This document shows, one piece after another, positions 44,760-54,142 of a stretch of 64,000 nucleotides of DNA; the first letter of the stretch is position 1; each line of letters starts with the position of its first letter. Origin of the DNA: Salisapilia sapeloensis (lineage: Eukaryota > Oomycota > Peronosporomycetes > Peronosporales > Salisapiliaceae); the NCBI GenBank assembly GCA_023334545.1, contig JAADVB010000026.1, positions 1-64,000 of the forward strand. The letters are read 5' to 3'. Below the pieces are notes generated by a model. It ran no database searches. It was not told the origin of the DNA and saw only the letters and a list, made by a program, of their open reading frames with translations. The translations under genes were made by a program, and so were the position numbers.

Positions 44760-45770
44760 ATGGCAAGCATGTACCAAGGCGACTACGCCGGGTGGGCTTT
44801 TAAGCAGGGAAGTCTTGTACGGAATTGGAAGAAACGATACATGGTCCTGTCTGGACGGCAGCTTACGTACTATGACACGGCCAACATTACGCCGGCCGTC
44901 CGTGCGAAAGGAAGCTTCCAAGTCATTACGGCTGAGTTAAGCACAGAAATTCAGAACGGGTTGCTCGTTCATGGACGTGGGGGACGAGTGCTCAAGCTGT
45001 ATACGAGCAGTGCAGATCAAACGAGTGCTTTGTACAATGCGATTTTGGACGCCACGACTGCCGCGGGCTCGAGTGCTATGGAACGTCGATCATCGATGGG
45101 GAACTTTCAGAAAAGTAGTAGCGTGCTCAGCTCCAGTGATGATGCAGAATTAATTGACAGACTCGATTCGTTGCCGCTGGAAGACAGTTTAGTCCAGCAC
45201 GAAGGATGGCTGATGAAGGAAGGCATGCGAGTCAAGACTTGGAAACGACGTTTCTTCATGTTACGAGGGAATGCACTATCCTACTTTGATTCACAAGGTA
45301 CAGGCGCTGCAGCAAAAGGCTATGGACACGTCCAACGCATTGAAGTCGCAGCAGCACGGCCGAGAGGCCTTGATATTCAATTCGACAGCGGGCGGATGTT
45401 GTACGTAACTGCAGAGACAGATCAGGATCTACAGGATTGGCTCATCAAGCTCAGTGAAGGTATTGAAAGCGCGCAGGCAGAAGACCAGAACATACGCGAG
45501 AGCGTCGCGGCGAGAAACACGTTCCGAGCGTCCTTACCGGCCTCTCTACAAGGCACACGACCTCCTCCGCAACGGCATTCCGTGCCGTACAAGGCAGATC
45601 GGAGAAGATCTCCGACGTCATCGTTCACGTCGTCGACAATGTCCCAGTCACGCACTACTAACGTCATTGAATCGGACAGTGACGAGTTTCTCTCCAGCGA
45701 CGATCGAAGTCTCAGTCGCAGTCCTAGTGACAGTGGTAGTGGCAGTGAGAGCGATGGTGACTGGATCTAA
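44760..45770 (+). CDS. Double-PH protein, tandem paralogue with Ser/Asp-rich tail
   Basis: Single exon, 336 residues from ATG 44760 (the frame is open upstream, but this Met aligns with the paralogue's start and precedes PH1 directly). PH1: YAGWAFKQGSLVRNWKKRYMVL ... NGLLVHGRGGRVLKLYTSS. PH2 at about 147-240: HEGWLMKEGMRVKTWKRRFFML ... DLQDWLIKLSEG. Both domains match those of the upstream gene position by position (GWxFKxGSLxxxWKKR; NGLLxHGxxGRxLK), showing a local duplication. The tail is Ser/Arg then Ser/Asp-rich (SDSDEFLSSDDRSLSRSP...), many potential casein-kinase sites, ending SESDGDWI with no lipidation box. The two genes have probably split membrane-attachment modes. Confidence 0.85.
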   Translation: MASMYQGDYAGWAFKQGSLVRNWKKRYMVLSGRQLTYYDTANITPAVRAKGSFQVITAELSTEIQNGLLVHGRGGRVLKLYTSSADQTSALYNAILDATTAAGSSAMERRSSMGNFQKSSSVLSSSDDAELIDRLDSLPLEDSLVQHEGWLMKEGMRVKTWKRRFFMLRGNALSYFDSQGTGAAAKGYGHVQRIEVAAARPRGLDIQFDSGRMLYVTAETDQDLQDWLIKLSEGIESAQAEDQNIRESVAARNTFRASLPASLQGTRPPPQRHSVPYKADRRRSPTSSFTSSTMSQSRTTNVIESDSDEFLSSDDRSLSRSPSDSGSGSESDGDWI

Positions 45771-46175
45771 GATGAGCTCTCTCACTACCGGCGACAGGAC
45801 AGTCCACAATGATCATATTTCGCCTACATCGTTTTGTTTTCTAAAAGATTTAAGCCACGACGGTTTTGCATCCACTTTGCATCTTCCCTTGCTTGTCTTT
45901 GACTACTAGAAAGACACGTACTTGTAGATTTGTCCAGGTCTATTCTTGAAAGCTTAGTCCTTGCTTGTAGCGTTTGGTAGAATCAGACGAAGAGGTAAGC
46001 TTCTGTTTCTACCTTCCGGTAGGCTATTAATATGCCGATCATATTCACGTTCTCTACTCTGTTCTCCAAAAATATACTTCGTTACATGTCAGTGGGCAAA
46101 GCAGTCGACTTAGCGTATCACTCTGAGCTTACTTGTCAATATCATCTCCATCGAAAAAGTGTTGTGAGAAGACGA
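45771..46175. other. Intergenic between double-PH gene and PKG
   Basis: About 400 bp. The PKG reading frame is open upstream of the chosen start, back to an ATG at 46032, so the end of this stretch may be translated. Otherwise it contains the 3' flank of the double-PH gene and an AT-rich presumed promoter. Nothing further was recognised. Confidence 0.4.
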
Positions 46176-49100
46176 ATGGGGGCATCAGCTTCAATCGAAT
46201 CCAACAATGGCATCCCGTTATCACCTCGCGTTGAAAATGGGATTAACATGGACCTGATCGCTAGAATGAGTGAAAGCTACAAACGTATGAAAGATGATGA
46301 TGTACCTGATGAAGCTATGTTTGAGCGCATGAAGACGGTAAAGAACTGTACAAGAAGCTCTGCTTAATTTATTTTAATACCTTTTGTAAATCTCGAATAG
46401 CTCTGCACCAAGGCGTACGCGGACGGTTCTGGTAAAAAGTTCTGTCGGCGTGCTTCGGACGCATCTCGCAAGAAGAGAGAAGTTATTTTTGGCAAAGGGC
46501 TTGTAAGAACAATGCGCAATATCTACAGTATCCTCGTGATTGAACAAGGAATTGTCTGGATAGGATATCGCAAGCGATGCTGGTCTTGTACCGAAGCGTC
46601 CTTCAGAGCATAAGAGTGCCGAGACCATGGCTATCCTAAAAAAAGCGCTCCAGTCAATCTTGTTTACAGGGTCCAGCAATGAAGACTTTGACAAAGTGCG
46701 TGCATTAATATGGTTATTTGGTTCGCTGTGTCTAATGCTAGTCGCCTATAGGTCCTTTTCATTATGCAGCGACTAGTAGTTGAACCAGGTGAGTACGTGA
46801 TCAAGCAAGGAGACATTGGAGATCAGTTCTTCATCGTTCAATCTGGCACATTGGATGCTATTGTCAACAATTCGACGGTTGGACAGCTCAGTGTTGGAGA
46901 CCACTTTGGAGAACTCGCTCTTATCTATGATGGTAACCTCGAATTATAACAGGCAAACAGTAAACGCATTGACATGGAACACTGCATGTAGCTCCTCGTG
47001 CCGCTACGATTCAAGCAGTAGATAAATCTGTGTTGTGGTCACTTGACCGTGAAGAGTTTCGCATGGTAGAGTCGATTAATGAAGTATTGATGAGCTCTAA
47101 ATCTAATTTGGCTATACGCTAGATGCAAGCTAGATCCTCGAACAATTCTTTAGCGAAGCGAGCCAAATGGCTTCGCCAAGTTGACATCCTTGCGACTCTA
47201 TCTCAGCGTCAATTAGCCATCCTTGCAAGTGTACTACAAGCTGTAACGTTTGAAAAAGGAGAGCAGATTATCAAGCAAGGAGACGTTGGTGACACGTTTT
47301 ACATTGTCGAAGAAGGGCTGACTTCCTGCCGTATCGACGGTCTGCCTACATACATGGATACGGCTAATTCAGTTGGGACTTACCTTTCATGTTTATGTAG
47401 TGCCCGGAAGATCGAATGAGGGTGAAGACAGTATGCAAGGAATCGAGGTAAACGTCTATGCTGCATATAAGATACACCTAGTTTCTCATTGCTTCCCTAG
47501 ATTGCTCGCTTTGGTCCAGGTGACTACTTTGGTGAAATGGCATTGCTGAGTGATGTGCCTCGCAATGCTAGCGTTTACGCCATTGAGTCGGTCAAGTGTC
47601 TCACGATGGAGCGTCAGGAGTTTGACTCCATGCTTGGTCCCTTGACAGAATTGCTCGATACGAATAGTCGTATCCGCATCTTGCGCATGTTCCCGTTCTT
47701 TAGTGAAGCCAGCACCGAAGACCTGAGCTTCGTTGTCTCTCAATTGGAAATCAAAGTCTTCCACGACTCCCAGTGCATATTCAAGGAAGGAGATGTTGCC
47801 ACCACTTTTTATATTGTCAAGTCGGGATGCGTCAAGCTGATCGAGTATTCGAAAGACGCAAATACCGGTCAGAAGGTATCTCGTGAGTCACTACTAAAGG
47901 CGAATGACACCTTCGGCGTTGAATGTCTCGATCAGGTTGGATCGTATACATCAACAGCAGTCTCTTGTGGCAGATCCCAATGTCAATGGCTGAAGCTGGG
48001 CAATATCACTCGTTCCGGTAAAAGGCAGTTTACACAAAAGATGAGCAACTACCCTACATCAGCAGCAGCTCAGTATAGTAGTATTCGCTTTGAAGATTTG
48101 CGAACAGTTAGTCTATATCTTTCATATCGTAGTATGCGACGGCATTATTAACGTGATGTTCATGAGTAGATTGGTATTTTGGGCGAAGGGTCCTTTGGCA
48201 GAGTTGCTTTAGTCCATACCTCTATCGATGGAGAAATGAGCGAGCCGATGGCAATGAAAGTACTAGCCAAGTCACACGTTGTGGAAACCGATCAGATGAT
48301 ACAAGTGAAAAGAGAGAAGGAAGCGTTGTCGACACTTCCATATCATCCATTCATTGTGGAGCTCTACAACACTTACCAAGACTATAACTACTTGTACTTG
48401 CTGATGGAGTTTATTCAAGGAGGTGAATTATTCACACTGCTACGCAACGAAGAATTCATCGAAACTGTGGATGAAGCTGCTGTCCGTTTCTACTCTGCGA
48501 ATGTCATACTTGGTCTGCAGCACATGCATCGGTATGATACGGTCTACCGCGACTTGAAACCAGAGAACCTTGTCATCAATAAGCAAGGTTACTTAAAATT
48601 CGTCGACTTTGGCTTTGCCAAGAAGATTCCCTTTACGATCGTCAACAGCGACGGAGTCGAAGAGCTACACTCGCGCACATATACGCTCTGTGGTACCCTC
48701 GAGTACTTGGCACCGGAGCTTGTCCTCAACACCGGTCACGACCTCGCCGTGGATAACTGTACGTATCGCTACAAGTGACCACATACTTTTCTATCTAACT
48801 CGCTTATTACAGGGTCTCTGGGTATTTTGATCTACGAGATGCTAGTGGGTTATACACCTTTCAGCACACCTGATGGAGATACGAATCAGCTTTTCCGGAA
48901 CGTTGCCATGGTTCGTACAGGTGCCAATGCCGTCGACTTTCCATTTCATTTATTAGAAAATTGTCCCAATGCGTGCGACCTCGTTCGACGCTTACTCCAA
49001 GGAGATCCAACTAAACGCATTGGTGTCGGTATCAACGGCGACCAGGACCTTCGTCAACATCCTTGGTTCAGTCGCATCGAATGGGAAAAACTTTATGCAA

Positions 49101-49234
49101 TGCAACTCGAACCACCCTACTTGCCACCTCTAGAAGGCAAGTTCGACTTGTCGTTATTCGAAGGTGAACTCGGGAATCGTGCCAAGGATCGACCATTTGA
49201 TGGTAATGGACAAGAACTCTTTGCAGATTTTTAG
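46176..49234 (+). CDS. cGMP-dependent protein kinase (PKG-type AGC kinase)
   Basis: Ten exons by frame and consensus: 46176-46337, 46401-46502, 46564-46695, 46752-46932, 46992-47065, 47123-47339, 47401-47447, 47501-48106, 48170-48758 and 48813-49234; about 843 residues. Three cyclic-nucleotide-binding domains precede the kinase. A has FGELALIYD-APRAATI and B has FGEMALLSDVPRNASV, both with the ligand Arg. C reads FGVECL...GSYTSTAV and has lost it. The kinase starts near residue 505 (GILGEGSFGRV) with AMKVLAK, YRDLKPENL, VDFGFAKK, GTLEYLAPE and VDNWSLG, all intact. An RRAS site in the N-terminal linker resembles a pseudosubstrate. The chosen start, MGASAS, has Gly2 for N-myristoylation; an in-frame ATG at 46032 is an alternative. 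Domain layout recalls the multi-CNB PKGs of protists. Confidence 0.88.
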
Positions 49235-49381
49235 ATGTGAACGTACTAGATAAAACACAACTCGATGGAAGACTTTGCAAACGATACATTTTTTAACTCT
49301 TGTTCGTTCACATCTTCGACTGCTTGCCGGTAATATTGGCATGCGTCTCATACTGGACGCCGACGGATTCTCCTTACTGGT

Positions 49382-51748
49382 TTAAGGTGAAAAAGAGATA
49401 AAGTCATCACGAATTGGTGACGAGATAGGATCGTCTTTTGCCATTGTCTTTGTTGCTTTCAACGGGAATGGACGTAGAAGACGTTCTGCACCAGTCACAT
49501 GTGCTCCATAGGACACGCGCTCATGCACACCATTCGTGATGATCACTTCATAATACCCAGGATACACGACGTGGTTACCAGCATTATCAAACAGTCCAAA
49601 CGTCCCAGCGTCCACTTGAATCTTCACATTAGCCGACTCCTGCGGACGTAAACTAATGCGCTGATAAGCAAAGAGTTGTTGATTCAAAAGCGTAGCTGGT
49701 CCAGTCGCATTCTTCACATCCAACGGTCGGAAGTACGCAAGCACAACTTCATCTCCCTCTCTATCCCCTGTATTCGACACCTTCACTTTGATCGTCTGCT
49801 TGTCGTCATTCTCTGTATACAGCATCTTATCCGAGTGGTTATCCACCCCAGTAAAGCGGAACGTAGTGTAGCTGAGTCCCCATCCGAAGGGAAAGACCGG
49901 TATTTCCTTATAGTATCGATAAGACCGACCTGGATACGCCGTCATGCTCATACTCTTCATACTGACTTTATCAACATAATCTGACCGGTACATGGTCACC
50001 GGTAGCTTTCCACCCGGGTTATAGTCCCCAAAGAGTGCTTCAGCCATGGCTTGTGCGCCATATATACCAGGATAAAATGCTTCTACAAGTCCATCCGTCT
50101 GGAGCACGATCTCTTCTGCGCCAATGACGCCTCCATTCAGCAGCACGACAACCATCGGCTTCTTTAGCTTCCGAACGTCTCGCAAAAGCCTCATCTGAGG
50201 CTCGGGTAGTCGGATATCTCGTCGGTCATTCACTTCCTCCTCGATCTTCGTGTCCAGTCCAAGAAACAAGACGACTGTATCCGCTTCCTTTGCCACATTC
50301 AAAGCTTCTACCAGGTCTTCCTCCGTACCAACTTGCACATCGCTTCCCTTGGCAGTCATTGTATACTCCTCTCCATTCATAGCACGCATCGCCTCTGCCG
50401 GGGACTCGACACAATCAAAGTCTTTCCGACCTCCATGACAAACCCATCCGAGGTAGTTCCCAAGCAATGCTTCTCTTGCTTCAATATGAGGTCCAATCAC
50501 AGCTAGCTTCCGACGTCTTTTTAGCGGCAAGACTTGTTTTTCGTTCTGGAGTAGAATCAGTGACTTGCGTGTGATTTCTAAACTCTTTTCCATCGATGAC
50601 TTCTTATTCACTTCACTTGGTGCGACGTGCCAATACGTTTGATTTTCAATCGGATCAAATAACCCGAGATCAAAACGCAGTTGTAACGTATTTCGCATAG
50701 CAGCGTCGATATACTTTTCATCGAGCTCTTTGCTCATAACAAGAGATTCAAGACACTTTTGGTAGACAGAGCCACTGTTCACGTCCGTACCACGCATGAT
50801 CGATAGCTTCCCGACTTCACATAACGATGCACCAAAGTGTGCTTTCTTGTAGTAACCTTCTAAAGCACCACTGTCTGTTGTTACGTAGCCTTGAAACTTA
50901 TATGTGTCTCGTAATAAGGAATTCATCGCATCGTGCGTACACATTGGCATGCCATTTAAACTATTATATGAGCACATGATCCCTCTCGCCTTGCCATCAA
51001 TCACAGACGTCCTAAAAGCAGGCAAGTACGTGTCGACAAAGTCGTAATTAGACACGAGAGCATCGAAGGCCATGCGATTTACATGATCGTAGTCGTCGAA
51101 AGAGTAGGCGAACCAGTGCTTGAGCGTGACTACGGCTTGCATGTACTTTGGATCTTTTCCTTCTTGCAAGCCACGCGAATAGGCAGCTCCGTATAGCCCG
51201 TTGATAAGCGGATCTTCCGATGGCGTCTCCATGTTGCGTCCCCATCGCGGATCGCGATTGATATTGATATTCGGCGACCAGCAGTCAAGACCAATGTGGA
51301 TATTATTCGACGCTTCTGTCGCTCCTTCAAGCCATAGAGCTCGAAGCTCCCATCCGATGATCTCTGCCATGTCGTATGCGGCCTGTGGATCGAAGACAGC
51401 TCCGAAGTTGACGGGATTCGGGAAGGATGTCGGGCAGTTCGTGCCACAACTCGACTGGACACCGTGCACGCAATTGCCACCCCAGTCATACTCTGGTACG
51501 CCTAGACGTGGAACTCTGTCGTTAGGACTGGCTCGTGCAGTTAGCATTTGCACCTTTTCATGCGTCGTTAGGCGCGAGATGAGATCGTCGATACGAGCTT
51601 CGGTCGATAATTTCGTGTCACAAAAAGGATATTGCTGATGCTCTGGTTCAGAACAAGCGCGTCCGATGGGTGTAGGAACATTGGCATTTGAAATAGGTCC
51701 GTTGGCAAGCAGCACAAGGACGGAGAAGACCGTCGCGAGTACTCGCAT
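49382..51748 (-). CDS. Secreted GH3 beta-xylosidase / beta-glucosidase
   Basis: Single exon, 788 residues. A signal peptide (MRVLATVFSVLVLLANGPISNA) indicates secretion. The GH3 N-terminal barrel includes RIDDLISRLTTHEKV, WGGNCVHGVQSSC, FPNPVNFGAVFDP, NINRDPRWGRNMETPSEDP, and GYVTTDSGALEGY at about residue 286, whose Asp is the expected nucleophile. The GH3 C-terminal alpha/beta sandwich includes KLAVIGPHIEAREALLGNY and a fibronectin-III-like end (VSNTGDREGDEVVLAYF). The NC-type sequence before HG and the length are closest to plant and microbial beta-xylosidases, but a beta-glucosidase activity cannot be excluded. It probably acts on plant cell-wall or own-wall oligosaccharides outside the cell. 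Its stop lies 147 bp from the convergent PKG stop. Confidence 0.93.
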   Translation of the reverse strand: MRVLATVFSVLVLLANGPISNANVPTPIGRACSEPEHQQYPFCDTKLSTEARIDDLISRLTTHEKVQMLTARASPNDRVPRLGVPEYDWGGNCVHGVQSSCGTNCPTSFPNPVNFGAVFDPQAAYDMAEIIGWELRALWLEGATEASNNIHIGLDCWSPNININRDPRWGRNMETPSEDPLINGLYGAAYSRGLQEGKDPKYMQAVVTLKHWFAYSFDDYDHVNRMAFDALVSNYDFVDTYLPAFRTSVIDGKARGIMCSYNSLNGMPMCTHDAMNSLLRDTYKFQGYVTTDSGALEGYYKKAHFGASLCEVGKLSIMRGTDVNSGSVYQKCLESLVMSKELDEKYIDAAMRNTLQLRFDLGLFDPIENQTYWHVAPSEVNKKSSMEKSLEITRKSLILLQNEKQVLPLKRRRKLAVIGPHIEAREALLGNYLGWVCHGGRKDFDCVESPAEAMRAMNGEEYTMTAKGSDVQVGTEEDLVEALNVAKEADTVVLFLGLDTKIEEEVNDRRDIRLPEPQMRLLRDVRKLKKPMVVVLLNGGVIGAEEIVLQTDGLVEAFYPGIYGAQAMAEALFGDYNPGGKLPVTMYRSDYVDKVSMKSMSMTAYPGRSYRYYKEIPVFPFGWGLSYTTFRFTGVDNHSDKMLYTENDDKQTIKVKVSNTGDREGDEVVLAYFRPLDVKNATGPATLLNQQLFAYQRISLRPQESANVKIQVDAGTFGLFDNAGNHVVYPGYYEVIITNGVHERVSYGAHVTGAERLLRPFPLKATKTMAKDDPISSPIRDDFISFSP

Positions 51749-52600
51749 GCTCCCTTATTGAGTAGGTTTGAAAATATCATCTTTTAGGAAATTAATAGGC
51801 GATGGTAGCCTTCTTGAAGTTGAATTCGGAAAAGGCATAGTGAAAGTAAGATAATTGATAGTGTAAAATGGTCAAAGAGGCAAACTCAGGTGCAACGGAG
51901 CTTCAATAGCATGAAAGATATCGAGCAACGCAGGTGACGAATGCAGCGTGAGGTCGAGAGGCCATTGAAGCTCGGTAGATGTGTGCTGTACGAGAGTACA
52001 AAGAACAGGATATGGTGCAGTGATAGGCTGTGAGTGGTGAGAGCTGACGTGGTATTACATCGACGAAGCGCTACAAATAATGATCGATGGGATGCCTTCA
52101 CAATGGCTCTATTGGAGTCTGTACAAGCGACACTTTTGAATGAATGCAGCTTTGCTATAAACAGAACAACACTAGAATCGTCAACAAATGCAGAGTAGAC
52201 CGATTCCTACTAGTAGAAATAGGACTTCAAGAACTCGACTCGCCGAAGACACTGATAATTGAAGAAACATCAACATCTATACAAAGTCCTACCATCCAAA
52301 CGACTGATCTCCAGCTCGTAGCAATCAGTAGTCTGCTTGCAACTTCCCGAGCAGGTCATCTGATCACGTCGACTGGATACGCGATCACCGTTCTTCAAGC
52401 AACCAGAAATTACTGCCAAAAAGCATATTCACCCAAACTTCTGCTATTATATATATATTTTCTCTTTTGTACCGTCAAATCGATACAAAAGTACACCATT
52501 TATTATATAAATAGTATCGCTCATATACTATTCACATTTTCTACATGTGACCTCGAGTAACATTCACCGTCCAAATCCAAATTGCACATCTTTCGCTACG
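51749..52600. other. Intergenic, AT-rich
   Basis: About 850 bp between the divergent GH3 and aspartyl aminopeptidase genes. It contains an AT-rich run near 52445-52515 (tatatatatatttt). A 138-codon frame at 52144-52560 has no domain, no homologue I recognise and biased composition, so it is not called. Promoters of both neighbours lie here. Confidence 0.45.
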
Positions 52601-54045
52601 ATGGTCAAGCTCTCGCTATCTCGTTCCACGCCGCAGACGGTCGGTTCTTTCCTCAACTTCATCAACAAGTCGCCGTCGCCATTCCACGCCGTCAAAGAGA
52701 CCGCGGAGACGCTCACGGCCGCAGGTTTCCAGCCTCTGCGTGAGAGCGACACATGGAACAGCGTCCAGCCCGGTGGCAAGTACTACGTTACGCGCAACCA
52801 ATCCGCCATCGTAAGCACCAGTCATACACTGTACAGACGACAAAACTAAATCATTTATTCCACTAGGTTGCGTTTGCTGTCGGTGGCAAGTTCAAGCCTG
52901 GCAATGGCTTCCACGTGATTGGAGCCCACACGGATAGTCCGTGTCTCAAGGTGAAGCCGGTCTCGAGTCTCGAGAGCAACGGATGGCTGCAGGTCGGTGT
53001 CGAATGCTACGGTGGTGGGCTCTTCCACACCTGGTTCGACCGCGATCTCGGTCTTGCTGGCCGTGTCATCGTTAGCGACAAGGACAGCAACACCTTCCAG
53101 TCGCGTCTCGTCCTCATCAACAAGCCGATTATGCGTATCCCAACGCTTGCCATCCACCTCGACCGTGAAGTTGGCACGAAAGGTTTCCAATTTAACAAGG
53201 AAACTCAATTGCGCCCTGTGATCGCGACGGCTGCGAGAGCAGAGCTCGAGTCCACAGTCTCTGGCTCGGAAGACTCGCCCAAGCACCAGTCCGTACTCAT
53301 GCAGCTTCTTGCGAAGGAGCTAGACGTTGAAGTCGATGCCATTCGCGACTTTGAACTCTGCCTCTTCGACACCCAAGGCGCCAACACCGGTGGTGCGCTG
53401 GATGAATTTATCTACTCGCCGAGATTGGACAATTTGTGTTGCTCGTGGCTTGCCACCAAGTCTCTCGTCGACTCGTCTTCTAACTTGGAGGAGGATAGCA
53501 ACGTCCGTGTCGCTGCTCTCTTCGATAACGAAGAAGTGGGCTCCAATTCACGTCAAGGAGCTGCCTCCAACTTCCTTCAGTCCGTCATGGAACGTGTGAG
53601 TGGAGGCCAGTTGCCGCATGAAGCCACGAGAAAGAGTGTTTTGGTGTCTGCAGATATGGCTCACGCGGTGCACCCGAACTACGCTGAAAAGCATGAATCC
53701 AACCACCGTCCGGCTCTGCACAAGGGTCCAGTGATTAAGTACAATGCGAACGAACGCTACGCAACTACGAGCGAATCTGCCTTTTTGCTCAAGGAGATCG
53801 CTAGACGCCACGAAGTTCCGATCCAAGAGTTTGTCGTACGTCAGGACATGGGCTGTGGCTCTACGATCGGTCCGATTCTTTCGACGGAATCTGGTATTCG
53901 AACCATTGACGTCGGTGTCGCGCAGTTGAGTATGCATAGCATCCGAGAGATGTGTGGAACGGAAGACTTGGAGATGACACTCAAGTGGTTCACTGGATTC
54001 TACGCCGAGTTTGCTGATCTCGACAGCAAATTGACGACGGATTAG
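52601..54045 (+). CDS. DNPEP: Aspartyl aminopeptidase (M18)
   Basis: Two exons, 52601-52810 and 52867-54045 (56-bp intron, phase 0), give 462 residues, near the 475-485 of animal DNPEP. This cytosolic dizinc peptidase removes N-terminal Asp and Glu. The metal and catalytic framework is complete: GAHTDSPCLKVKP (about residue 90), GGGLFHTWFDRDLGLAGRV, SPRLDNL (about 255), DNEEVGSNSRQGA (about 290), MAHAVHPNY (about 335) and DMGCGSTIGPI. It begins FLNFINKSPSPFHAV, as in the family. No signal peptide. The start was set at the ATG just before KLSLSRS; the frame upstream has no other ATG. Confidence 0.95.
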
Positions 54046-54142
54046 TTGGGCAAGATGCAGTGAAGAGAGAGAAACAGGGTTACATGTTGACCAAGTTAGT
54101 TGGAGTTTGTACTTTTTGTTAGATAATCTTTTTCATCGGTTG

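Noticed and set aside
46032-46175. N-terminal extension of PKG
   Set aside because: Open and with an ATG, but the downstream MGASAS start gives a myristoylation signal usual for such kinases; kept as an alternative only.
52144-52560. 138-codon plus-strand frame before aspartyl aminopeptidase
   Set aside because: Low-complexity, AT-driven composition with a hydrophobic end and no domain; it lies where the promoter of the aminopeptidase should be.
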